Source: JANMES01 sp038329865 (GTDB taxonomy: Bacteria; Planctomycetota; Phycisphaerae; Tepidisphaerales; Tepidisphaeraceae). From it: 64,000 nt of DNA. Under the pieces are notes generated by a model. That model had not been told where the DNA came from and made no database searches. It worked only from the letters and a program-made list of their open reading frames with translations. Each line of letters starts with the position of its first letter. Position 1 is the stretch's first letter. Made by a program: the position numbers and the translations under genes. The stretch spans positions 37,259-101,258 of the forward strand of contig JBBQNK010000009.1 of the NCBI GenBank assembly GCA_038329865.1. The letters are read 5' to 3'. Shown one piece after another: positions 1-7,764 of the stretch.

Positions 1-88
1 ATCCGCTCTTCCGCGGAGACCCAGCAGGTGGTTCGAGTAATCAGCGAATCGCTGTAGTGACGAGCGATCAACCGGGCGAGCGGATCTG
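1..88. other. window edge, no gene assigned
   Basis: These 88 bases lie downstream of the polA stop codon and run into the window edge. ATCCGCTC at 1-8 and GAGCGGAT at 78-85 form an 8-bp inverted repeat, which may be chance or one end of a hairpin cut by the edge. I see no convincing coding frame or RNA gene. Confidence 0.3.
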
Positions 89-2884
89 CTACTTACCCTC
101 TTCCCAATTCTTCCCCCACCCGACTTCCACCTTGATCGGCACGCGCAGTGTCATCGCGTTTTGCATCTCCTGTCGCACCACCTCCGCCTCCTGCTCGACC
201 GTGGCCAGCGGCGTTTCGAAGACGAGTTCGTCGTGAACCTGCATGAGCAGTTTGCTCGGGCGGTTTTCCCTTTTCAGCCGGCGGTAGACGTTGAGCATGG
301 CGATCTTGATCATGTCGGCCGCGGAGCCTTGTACGACACTGTTGATCGCCATGCGCTCGTTGGCGTTGCGTATCGCGATCACGCCGGAGTTGATGTCGGG
401 CAGCGGCCGGCGCCGGCCCATGAGCGTTTCTACGTATCCATGCTGCTGCGCGTGGTCGACGCATTCGAGCATGAACCGCTGAATGGCCGGGAAGCGGCGG
501 TTGTAGGCGTTGATAAGTTCCTGCGCCGCGCCGACGGAGAGCCCGTCGATTCGCCGGGCCAGGCCGAACGCCGTGACGCCATAGATGATGCCGAAGTTGA
601 TTGTCTTGGCCTGGTTGCGCTGGTCCTTGCTCACCTGATCAAGCGGCACGTGAAATACCTCAGCCGCCACGGCGCGGTGAATGTCTTCGTCATTCTCGAA
701 CGCCTTTACCAGCGCCGGCTCCTGCGTGTAATGGGCGAGCACGCGCAGCTCGATTTGCGAATAGTCGGCCGTCAGCAGAACGGACTTTTCGCGATCGCCG
801 GGCACGAACGCCAGGCGTATCGCCCGGCCCTCTTCCGTCCGGATCGGAATGTTCTGCAGATTCGGATCGCTGCAACTCAGCCGGCCCGTTTCCGCACCAA
901 TCTGGCTGAAACTCGCGTGAATCCGGCCGGTTTTTTCGTTGATGTAGCTCGTTAAATTATCGAGATACGTGTTCTTCAACTTCGTGAGGCTGCGGTACTC
1001 CAGCATCAACTTCGGCACGGCGTGCTCGAGAGAAAGTTTTTCGAGCACCTCCACGTCGGTGCTCGGGCCGGTCTTGGTTTTTTTCACGACTCGCAGGCCG
1101 AGCTTGTTGAACAGCACGTCGGCCAATTGCTTGGGCGAATCAGGATTAAACTCTCCGCCGGCGGCGGTCATGATTTGGTGGCGCAGGTCGTCGATGCGAC
1201 GGCCGAGCTTTTGGCTTTGCTGTTTGAGCATGGCCGGGTCGATCGCGACGCCGTTGGATTCCATCTCGACGAGCACTTCCACCAGCGGCGTTTCCATCTC
1301 GGCTGCGAGCTTTTTGACGGACGGGATTTCGTCCAGCCGCTTTTCCAGAATCTCCGCCAGCCGCCAAGTGATGTCGGCGTCCTCGGCGGCGTAACGGCTC
1401 ACGCGGTCGAGGTCGACCTTCTCCATGCTGATCTGCACCTTGCCCTTGCCGATCAGGTCGATCGTGGGAATCTTTTTGAAGTTGAGCAAGTGCAGCGCGA
1501 GCGAATCGATTCCGTACACGTTGCGCGTCGGGTCGAGCAGAAACGCCGCGACCATCGTGTCCATCACCAACCCGCGCAGATTGATGCGGCGCTGCTTGAG
1601 GACCTGCACGTCGTACTTGATGTTGTGGCCGACTTTTTCGACTTTCTCGTCTTCGAGAATCGGCTTGAGCCGCGCGAGCGTTGGGTGCGAATCGAGCACC
1701 GTCGAGCCGCTCGGGCCGCACAGGGCGATGTAATAACCGGTGCCTTTCTGCCACGAGAAGCTCAGGCCGATGCAGCCGCTGCTGATGGCGCCGAGGGCGT
1801 CGGTCTCGGTGTCGAAGGCGAATCGGTTTTGCTTCGACAACTCGGCGAGAAAAGCCTCGAACTTCTCTAGCGTGTTCACGAGCGTGTAGTCCGCGCCTTC
1901 GCTGGTCTCGTGCGTGTGGATTTCTTCCGCCGGTGCTTCGTCGCCGGAAGCGGTCATCGCGCCGAAGAGGCCGACCTCGACCGGTCCGGACTTTTTCGCG
2001 GCGGGACGAACGGCGGGAGCGGGCGATGCGTCTGCTGCGCCGATTCGCTTAGCCAGCGTCGTGAATCCGAGCTCGTTCAAATGCTTGCTGAGCTGCGGCA
2101 CATTCAATCCCGTGAATTCGCAGACGGCCGGGTCGAATTCCATTTCCACGTCGCGTTTTAGCGTCACCAACTGCCGGGCGATCGGTAGACGCGCCGCGTT
2201 TTGCTCAAAGCTCTCGCGGAGCTTGGACGTGAGTTCGTCCAGGTGCTGCAGCACCGCATCGGCCGACCCGTATTTTTGCACAAGCTTGACGGCCGTCTTC
2301 TCGCCGACGCTGGGGATGCCGGGGACGTTGTCGATCGCATCGCCCATGAGCGTTTGGATTTCGATCGCCTGGTCGGGCCGATAGCCGAGCTTGGCCATCA
2401 GCTCCGCGGGACCGAAGGATTCGTCGGTCTGCGGGTCGTACATGCGGATCTGCTCGTCGAGGATCTGCCGCAGGTCTTTGTCTTTGCTGACGAGGAAAAC
2501 GTCGTACTCGCTCTCAAGCCGCGTGGCCATGGTGGCGATGACGTCGTCGGCCTCGAAGCCGGGCTTGCCGAAAATCTGCACGCCGGCGTCGGCGACGATC
2601 CGCATGATCCGCTGCTCCTGCGGCCTGAAATCATCGGGCGCGGGTTTTCGGTTGGCTTTGTAGTCGGGAAAAATCTCCGAGCGAAACACGTCGCCGGGGC
2701 AGTCGATCACCATCGCCAGGTAATCGGGCTTGCGCTTTTCGATCAGGTTGATCAGCATCTGCGTGAAGACGTAGGTGGCCTTGGTCGGCTCGCCGGTGGG
2801 CGACGTAAGGTCGCGAAACGGGGCGTAGTACGCACGGTAGATTTGAGCGTGGCCGTCGATGATGAAGAAGGTCTTCTTGGGCAT
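89..2884 (-). CDS. polA: DNA polymerase I
   Basis: Replicative gap-filling and repair polymerase with all three activities. Residues 1 to about 290 are the FEN-like 5' nuclease (EADDVIAT, then GDAIDNVPG, GIPSVGEKTA). The 3'-5' exonuclease (about 335-520) keeps its catalytic motifs: FDTETD near 358, GHNIKYD near 425 and YAAEDAD near 502, so proofreading should be active. The polymerase domain has motif A DYSQIELR near 707, motif B with KTINFGIIYG, and motif C QVHDELVFE near 882. I start at the ATG at 2884 (MPKKTFFIIDGH), giving 931 residues, because the 13 upstream in-frame codons do not resemble the family. The gene is alone on the minus strand and its promoter side faces a palindromic element shared with the divergent gene. 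Confidence 0.97.
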   Translation of the reverse strand: MPKKTFFIIDGHAQIYRAYYAPFRDLTSPTGEPTKATYVFTQMLINLIEKRKPDYLAMVIDCPGDVFRSEIFPDYKANRKPAPDDFRPQEQRIMRIVADAGVQIFGKPGFEADDVIATMATRLESEYDVFLVSKDKDLRQILDEQIRMYDPQTDESFGPAELMAKLGYRPDQAIEIQTLMGDAIDNVPGIPSVGEKTAVKLVQKYGSADAVLQHLDELTSKLRESFEQNAARLPIARQLVTLKRDVEMEFDPAVCEFTGLNVPQLSKHLNELGFTTLAKRIGAADASPAPAVRPAAKKSGPVEVGLFGAMTASGDEAPAEEIHTHETSEGADYTLVNTLEKFEAFLAELSKQNRFAFDTETDALGAISSGCIGLSFSWQKGTGYYIALCGPSGSTVLDSHPTLARLKPILEDEKVEKVGHNIKYDVQVLKQRRINLRGLVMDTMVAAFLLDPTRNVYGIDSLALHLLNFKKIPTIDLIGKGKVQISMEKVDLDRVSRYAAEDADITWRLAEILEKRLDEIPSVKKLAAEMETPLVEVLVEMESNGVAIDPAMLKQQSQKLGRRIDDLRHQIMTAAGGEFNPDSPKQLADVLFNKLGLRVVKKTKTGPSTDVEVLEKLSLEHAVPKLMLEYRSLTKLKNTYLDNLTSYINEKTGRIHASFSQIGAETGRLSCSDPNLQNIPIRTEEGRAIRLAFVPGDREKSVLLTADYSQIELRVLAHYTQEPALVKAFENDEDIHRAVAAEVFHVPLDQVSKDQRNQAKTINFGIIYGVTAFGLARRIDGLSVGAAQELINAYNRRFPAIQRFMLECVDHAQQHGYVETLMGRRRPLPDINSGVIAIRNANERMAINSVVQGSAADMIKIAMLNVYRRLKRENRPSKLLMQVHDELVFETPLATVEQEAEVVRQEMQNAMTLRVPIKVEVGWGKNWEEGK

Positions 2885-2915
2885 TGGAGTCAATTCTAGT
2901 CCGAACGCGGAGGAA

Positions 2916-3002
2916 ATGAACACAGAGACACAGAGGCACGGAGAAGAAATAGAAAGAGCAATTTTTCTTATCTTCTCTGTGCCTCTGTGTCTCTGTGTTC
3001 AT
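2916..3002. repeat. palindromic element, family A (CACAGAGACACAGAGGCAC arms)
   Basis: The left arm starts ATGAACACAGAGACACAGAG and the right arm ends CTCTGTGTCTCTGTGTTCAT, with a short A/T-rich centre. Each arm is about 31 nt and nearly perfect, and is built from repeats of the word ACAGAGRC. The element fills the divergent gap between polA and the MDR gene. A second copy lies at 60932-61016. Confidence 0.9.
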
Positions 3003-3027
3003 CCCATTTTCCGGCTACAATGCAACC

Positions 3028-4011
3028 ATGAAAGCATGGATGCTCACCGAACTCGGCGGACTGCAGAATCTCAAGTTGATGGACGTGCCCGATCCCCTTC
3101 CCGCGCCGGGCGAGGCGGTGCTGGAGTTGCAGTACGCCGCCCTCAACCCGGCCGATCGTTATCTTGCTGAGGGACAATACCCTGCGAAGCCCGCGATGCC
3201 GCACATTCTCGGGCGCGATGGGATCGGCACGGTGATCGCCGTCGGCAAGGCCGTCATCTCGCCGCGCGTGGGCGATGTGCGCGTATTGCTTCGCGGCGAA
3301 GCGGGCGTGAATCGGCCGGGCACGTTTGCTCAGAGAATTTCTGTGCCCGTCGAATACCTTTCCGCCAAGCCCACCGGCTGGTCGGATACTGAAGCGGCCG
3401 GCGCTGCTCTCGTCTACTGCACCGCCTACCAGGCGCTGACGATGTGGGAGCCGCTGCAAACGTCGTCGGTTGTCCTCGTCACCGGCGCTTCCGGCGGTGT
3501 GGGAACGGCCAGCGTGCTGCTGGCCAAGGCGATGGGCCTTCGCGTCGTTGCTCTCTCGCGCGGCGAAGAGAAGCGGAAGCAACTCGCCAGCCTGGGCGCT
3601 GATGTTCAGCTCGATCCGAACAATCCCGAATGGACTAAAGAACTCAAAGCCAAACTCGACGGCCGGCGGGTCGATCTGGCGATCGATAACATCGGCGGCA
3701 CGCTCTTTCCGCAGTTGATCGAAACGCTGGGCGACCGCGGGCGGATCAGCATCGTCGGCCGACTCGCCGGGGCAGTTCCGAACTTCAATACCGCCACGCT
3801 CCTCTTCCGCCGGCTACGCCTCGGCGGCGTGCAGGTGGGCGCGTACACCGCGGGCGAAGTGAGCGACGTCTGGAAGCGGATCGTCGGCCTGCTCACCCGC
3901 GACGGCCACCGCCCGCCCGTCGATAAAGTCTTCGACTTTGCGGACCTGCCCGCGGCGTTTGATCGACTTGCCGAAGGGCCGATGGGGAAGGTGCTTTTAA
4001 AGGTCCGATAA
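3028..4011 (+). CDS. MDR-family NAD(P)H:quinone / zinc-type oxidoreductase
   Basis: 327-residue medium-chain dehydrogenase/reductase of the quinone oxidoreductase branch. It has the N-terminal GroES-like fold (ALNPADRYLAEGQYP) and a cofactor Rossmann domain with VLVTGASGGVGTASVLLAK near residue 150. It lacks the cysteine cluster of zinc alcohol dehydrogenases, so a zinc-independent NADPH:quinone or enoyl reductase is more likely. The ATG at 3028 is chosen because the family starts M-K-A-W; the 11 upstream codons belong to a palindromic repeat. No Shine-Dalgarno is visible, but TACAAT sits at 3016-3021, six bases before the ATG, which would give a leaderless transcript. Substrate unknown. Confidence 0.85.
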   Translation: MKAWMLTELGGLQNLKLMDVPDPLPAPGEAVLELQYAALNPADRYLAEGQYPAKPAMPHILGRDGIGTVIAVGKAVISPRVGDVRVLLRGEAGVNRPGTFAQRISVPVEYLSAKPTGWSDTEAAGAALVYCTAYQALTMWEPLQTSSVVLVTGASGGVGTASVLLAKAMGLRVVALSRGEEKRKQLASLGADVQLDPNNPEWTKELKAKLDGRRVDLAIDNIGGTLFPQLIETLGDRGRISIVGRLAGAVPNFNTATLLFRRLRLGGVQVGAYTAGEVSDVWKRIVGLLTRDGHRPPVDKVFDFADLPAAFDRLAEGPMGKVLLKVR

Positions 4012-4039
4012 ATCGCCGCTGATCTCAACGGAAAAGAAT

Positions 4040-4058
4040 CCGGTCGCACAGCGACCGG
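4040..4058. repeat. short palindrome, family D (CCGGTCGC-ACA-GCGACCGG)
   Basis: Perfect 8-bp inverted repeat with a 3-nt centre, 29 nt downstream of the MDR stop codon. The same words occur in both arms of the longer element at 12717-12770 and as a half site near 62446. Confidence 0.7.
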
Positions 4059-4151
4059 CGTGGGAAAAACTTCTCTTCTCTGATTTGCATTTCTTCTTTT
4101 TGAATTGGAAATCACTTTTGTCGCCGCCAGCGACAGGAGAAGGAAGAGGAA

Positions 4152-5003
4152 ATGTCAAAATTCATCGAACAACTTGAGTCGCGTGAGTACTTCAGCACGA
4201 CGAGCCTGAGCAATCCGGCTTATCTCACCATCCTGCCGACCGAATCGGTCGTCAGCAGCCAGCTGAATAACGGCCATAAGTCCCAGCTTTATCTCATCCG
4301 CGTCGATCGCCCCGGCGAAATCGACCTGCGGTTGGAAGGCCTGACCGGCGATGCGTCGCTCTCGCTCATCAGCGATAAGAACCACAACAATCGCCTTGAC
4401 AACGGCGAAGTCATTGCGAAATCGGATCACATTCTTGCCGCCAATGAAACGATCCGCAAAATCGCCACCGCCGGCATCTACCAAATTCTCGTCACCCAGG
4501 TCAACAGCAACACGCTGATCAACTACACGCTCCGCTTCAGCACCGCGGCGTTTACCACGCCCGACCAGGTTGACCAGACCGGTAACGACGTCGCCCACGC
4601 CCGCGATTTCTCGATCCAAAAAGGAACGAATCGCACCGTCAACGAATACGTCGGCGCCAACGACTCGGCCGACGTTTTCAAAATGGTTGTCACCGAAACT
4701 ACGAAATACGATTTCCGCCTGAGCGGCCTGGTGAAAAATGCTGACATGACCATCACCGAAGCAAACGGCAACGCCCTTGCGACCACCACCGGCAGGGCGA
4801 TGAGCGCCAAGACCATCTCCGGCCGACTCGAAGCCGGCACGTACTACATCACGGTGACGGCCGTCGACGCCCCGACGCCGTACGCCCTGACCGCCACCGG
4901 CACGGCCTACCGCTCGACCGACGCGGACCTGACCACCCGTCGCGTATCGGCGTCGATCTTCTCCAGCAAGCCGATCACGGCTTCGATTGTGAGCTCGAAG
5001 TAA
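4152..5003 (+). CDS. secreted protein with two beta-sandwich (PPC-like) repeats
   Basis: 283 residues. The N-terminus reads FIEQLESREYFST, a variant of the LEPR-XLL motif found at the start of many planctomycete exported proteins; there is no classical hydrophobic signal peptide. Two similar halves follow (about 20-130 and 140-250). Each resembles bacterial pre-peptidase C-terminal domains, with a LYLIRVDRPGEIDLRLEGL / VFKMVVTETTKYDFRLSGL pair and GIYQILVTQV / GTYYITVTAV strands. The first half has DKNHNNRLDNGE, a likely calcium-binding loop. A strong purine-rich ribosome site (GGAGAAGGAAGAGG) precedes the ATG. The C-terminus is Ser/Thr-rich. Probably an extracellular adhesion or matrix protein; the function is inferred from fold resemblance only. 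Confidence 0.75.
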   Translation: MSKFIEQLESREYFSTTSLSNPAYLTILPTESVVSSQLNNGHKSQLYLIRVDRPGEIDLRLEGLTGDASLSLISDKNHNNRLDNGEVIAKSDHILAANETIRKIATAGIYQILVTQVNSNTLINYTLRFSTAAFTTPDQVDQTGNDVAHARDFSIQKGTNRTVNEYVGANDSADVFKMVVTETTKYDFRLSGLVKNADMTITEANGNALATTTGRAMSAKTISGRLEAGTYYITVTAVDAPTPYALTATGTAYRSTDADLTTRRVSASIFSSKPITASIVSSK

Positions 5004-5032
5004 TTCTGTTTGTAAATGTGGTCTGCACAAAT

Positions 5033-5186
5033 CGTCATCCTGAGGTACTACGAAGGAACTAGCCTAACTCGAGGGATCTAGAGCGAGTCAACTTCAGGTG
5101 TAGCGTCATCCCGAGGTACGCCGAGGGATCTCGGCCGTCGCAAATCAATCGGCCGTCGAGATCCCTCGGCGTACCTCGGGATGACG
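5033..5186. repeat. palindromic element, family B (CGTCATCCTGAGGTACTCCG), degenerate plus full copy
   Basis: A decayed half copy at 5033-5062 is followed by a full hairpin at 5104-5186. The hairpin arms run from CGTCATCCCGAGGTACGCC to GGCGTACCTCGGGATGACG, with an inner GAGATCCCTC pairing. The 16 bases before the full copy (TCAACTTCAGGTGT) recur next to the copy at 35810, so the unit is longer than the hairpin. It lies in the convergent gap between the secreted protein and the sugar epimerase. Confidence 0.88.
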
Positions 5187-5254
5187 GTCGATGGGATGTT
5201 ATAGACACCCTCTTAAGATGACGTAGTCCTTGCGGCGATAAAATAGTCCGAACG

Positions 5255-6280
5255 TTACCGATCAAACTGCGCATCAAACGCGATCGCGCTCGGCTTGAAG
5301 TCGATCTTCTTCACGAACGCGGCGGCCTCGGCGGCGCCGTGTTCTCTGTCCATCCGGCTGTCTTCCCATTCCACGCTCAGCGGGCCCTGGTAGTTGACGT
5401 CGTTCAGCGCGACGATGATGTCTTCAAACACGACATCGCCGTGGCCGAGCGAGCGGAAATCCCAGTACCGGCGCGGGTCGGCGAAGCTGACGTGCCCGCC
5501 GAAGACGCCGACGGTGCCGTCGCCGTGGCCGAACCACGCGTCCTTCATGTGCACGTGGTAGATGCGATCGTGAAACGTGCGGATGAATTTCACGTAGTCC
5601 ACGTGCTGGTAGATCAGGTGGCTCGGGTCGAAGTTGAAACCGAACCTTTTGTGATTTTTTACGGCCTCGCGGGCGCGCTGGGCGCTGGCGATATCGAACG
5701 CGATTTCCGTCGGATGCACTTCGAGCGCGAAATTCACGTCGGCCTTTTCGAACGCTTCCAGGATCGGGCCGAACCGCTTGGAGAAGTCATCGAAACCCTT
5801 CTGCCAATACTTCTGATCGGTCGGCGGGAAGGCGTAGATGCTGTGCCAGATGCTGCTGCCGGTGAAGCCGTTGACGACGGCCGGGAATGCAATCTTATCC
5901 GGGCAGGCGTCTCGAAATAATCGGGCGGCCTTGGCGGTCTCGATCATTCGCTTAGCGGCGCGTTTGCGCACGCCTTCCGGATCGCCGTCGCCCCACACTT
6001 CCGGTGGCAGGATGGACTTATGACGCTCGTCGATCAGATCACACACCGCCTGCCCGACGAGGTGCGCGGAGATCGCGTAGCTGGTCAGGCCGAAGTCCTT
6101 CAGAACCTCCCACTTCTTCTTCACGTACCCTTTGTCTTTGATCGCCTTATCGACTTCGAAGTGATCGCCCCAGCACGCCAGCTCCAAGCCGTCGTAGCCG
6201 AAGCCCTTGGCTTTTTTGCAGAGCTCTTCGAACGACAGGTCGGCCCACTGGCCGCTGAATAACGTGACGGGACGGGCCAT
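5255..6280 (-). CDS. sugar phosphate isomerase/epimerase (xylose-isomerase-like TIM barrel)
   Basis: 341 residues of the AP-endonuclease-2 / xylose isomerase-like TIM barrel superfamily, which epimerises or isomerises sugars and inositols with a divalent metal. Metal-site motifs are visible: ALEVHPTEI (Glu and His on one strand), FNFDPSHL (Asp and His), YHVHMKDAWFG (His and Asp) and LSVEWEDSRMD near the C-terminus. Planctomycetes typically encode many paralogues. I start at the ATG at 6280 (MARPVTLFSGQW) because it has GGAG seven bases upstream; a 33-codon upstream extension in the same frame looks non-coding. Substrate cannot be told from sequence. A second, more distant paralogue is at 62716. 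Confidence 0.88.
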   Translation of the reverse strand: MARPVTLFSGQWADLSFEELCKKAKGFGYDGLELACWGDHFEVDKAIKDKGYVKKKWEVLKDFGLTSYAISAHLVGQAVCDLIDERHKSILPPEVWGDGDPEGVRKRAAKRMIETAKAARLFRDACPDKIAFPAVVNGFTGSSIWHSIYAFPPTDQKYWQKGFDDFSKRFGPILEAFEKADVNFALEVHPTEIAFDIASAQRAREAVKNHKRFGFNFDPSHLIYQHVDYVKFIRTFHDRIYHVHMKDAWFGHGDGTVGVFGGHVSFADPRRYWDFRSLGHGDVVFEDIIVALNDVNYQGPLSVEWEDSRMDREHGAAEAAAFVKKIDFKPSAIAFDAQFDR

Positions 6281-6512
6281 GATGTTTGCTCCTTCGCGGG
6301 ACTGAAATTCGTTGCAAGAATCGCGAGCGGGCATCTGAACGGCGATGGGGAAATCTGTCAATCCAAGTGACGCTTGCAATTCAGGGTTCCAAGCCGGTTT
6401 TGGGGGAATTTATTGGATGCCGGCCATTGCGATAGGATTGGGTGATCGACAATTTTACACCACCGCCCGTTTCCCGTTACACTGCTGAACTTCCCCGCTC
6501 CGGCGGGTGATC
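6281..6512. other. intergenic region upstream of tRNA-Leu
   Basis: This 232-base gap lies between divergent features (epimerase on minus, tRNA-Leu on plus) and should hold both promoters. I could not choose one -35/-10 pair with confidence and see no repeat or gene in it. Confidence 0.4.
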
Positions 6513-6594
6513 GCAGGAGTGGCGGAATTGGCAGACGCGCAGGACTTAGGATCCTGTGCCGAAAGGCGTAGGGGTTCGACCCCCCTCTCCTGCA
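6513..6594 (+). tRNA. tRNA-Leu (anticodon TAG)
   Basis: Acceptor stem GCAGGAG pairs with CTCCTGC, with discriminator A at 6594. The anticodon arm is CAGGA-CTTAGGA-TCCTG, giving anticodon TAG. The D-arm sequence GGCGGAATTGGCAGACGC and the T-arm GGGGTTCGACCCCC are canonical, and a short variable arm makes this a class II tRNA of 82 nt. The 3' CCA is not encoded (ACTA follows). Confidence 0.97.
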
Positions 6595-6679
6595 CTAACC
6601 GCTGACGATTTCGCAAGCGGGAAGAAAACGCGCCGGCGTCCCGGCGTGCGGCGGATGATGTCAGCCTGGAGGAACGACT

Positions 6680-7756
6680 ATGAATCGAATTAAAACGCGC
6701 CTGCTCGCCATGGCCATCGCGGGGATCACCTGCGCGACTGCCGTTGCGGACACGATCGAACTCCATCGCGACAAATCCGTCCAGACGCTGAACAACGTCA
6801 AGATCAGAGACGTGAAGGAAGACCAGCTCGTTTTCCTCTCTGAAGGCGGCAACGAACTTCAGCGGCCGTTATCCATCGTCTATCGCATCGAGATCACCGG
6901 CGAGACCGCGCTGAACGACGCGGAAAAAGCTTACGCCGCCGAAACCTGGCCGGAGGCGACCGACGCTTACAACCGCGCGCTCAAAACCGCGACCAAGCCG
7001 TGGATCAAAGATCGCATCAGCCTGCGGCTGGTGGATTTGGCAGGCAAAACCAATCGGTTCGATGTCGCCGCTGCGGGATACGTCGGCCTGGTCGCGAGCA
7101 ACCCAACCCTGGCGGCGACCGTGAAGCCGACGCTCTCGACCGACAAGGCCGCCCTCACCGGCGCCGTGGAACAGGTCGAGCACGCACTCGGCGATTCCAA
7201 GCTGACGGCCGACAAGAAAATCACACTCCTGCAGTTCGAGCTCGAGCTGCAAAATGCGCTCGGCGATAAAAAAGCCGCTGGCGCGGTCGTCGAGAAGATG
7301 CTCGCCACCGGCGGCCTCGACGCCAACGACCCGGCCATGCAGAAGCAAGTCGGCGATTTGAAAGTCGCCGTCGCCCAACTCGCCCTGGATAATAAAGATT
7401 TCGCCAGGGCGACCGCCTCGATCGAAGAATCCAAGGCCATCCTGACCGATCCGGCCCAGCAAGCGCAGGCGTTGTACATCCTGGCCGAGTCGAAGTACCA
7501 GCAAGCGCTCGCCGCCAAAACCACCGAAAAGACCGCGTGGCAGGACATCGCCATCGCGTACATGCGCGTGGTCGCGCTCTTCCCGACGAGCCCGAACGCC
7601 GGCGATTCACTGGCGCGAACCGCTTCGTGCTACGAGCAGATGAACGAAAACGAAAAGGCCATCAACGTCTACCAGAAGGTCGCCAGCAACTATCCCAACA
7701 CCCCCGCCGCCAAGTCGGCCCAGGAATCGATCACACGGCTTAAAGCAGGAAACTGA
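6680..7756 (+). CDS. periplasmic tetratricopeptide-repeat protein
   Basis: 358 residues with a signal peptide (MNRIKTRLLAMAIAGITCATAVAD, cleavage likely after AVA). Helical tetratricopeptide units follow. The clearest is the C-terminal pair NAGDSLARTASCYEQMNENE and AINVYQKVASNYPNTPAAKS, similar to the TPR repeats of YbgF/CpoB. The ATG has GGAGG seven bases upstream. The next gene follows after nine bases and encodes a membrane-anchored SurA-like protein, so the pair probably forms one operon acting on exported proteins or the envelope. Partner and exact function are unknown. Confidence 0.8.
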   Translation: MNRIKTRLLAMAIAGITCATAVADTIELHRDKSVQTLNNVKIRDVKEDQLVFLSEGGNELQRPLSIVYRIEITGETALNDAEKAYAAETWPEATDAYNRALKTATKPWIKDRISLRLVDLAGKTNRFDVAAAGYVGLVASNPTLAATVKPTLSTDKAALTGAVEQVEHALGDSKLTADKKITLLQFELELQNALGDKKAAGAVVEKMLATGGLDANDPAMQKQVGDLKVAVAQLALDNKDFARATASIEESKAILTDPAQQAQALYILAESKYQQALAAKTTEKTAWQDIAIAYMRVVALFPTSPNAGDSLARTASCYEQMNENEKAINVYQKVASNYPNTPAAKSAQESITRLKAGN

Positions 7757-7764
7757 TCTACATC

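Noticed and set aside
2885..2923. N-terminal extension of PolA by 13 codons
   Set aside because: The family starts at MPKKTFFIIDGH; the extension is not similar to any PolA start and reaches the edge of a palindrome.
2916..3002. Palindromes as CRISPR repeats
   Set aside because: They are single inverted repeats scattered one per gap, not direct repeats with spacers, and no cas gene is present.
5104..5186. Family B elements as plain intrinsic terminators
   Set aside because: They lack T-runs after the stem, occur in divergent and codirectional gaps as well as convergent ones, and their sequence is conserved beyond what pairing needs.
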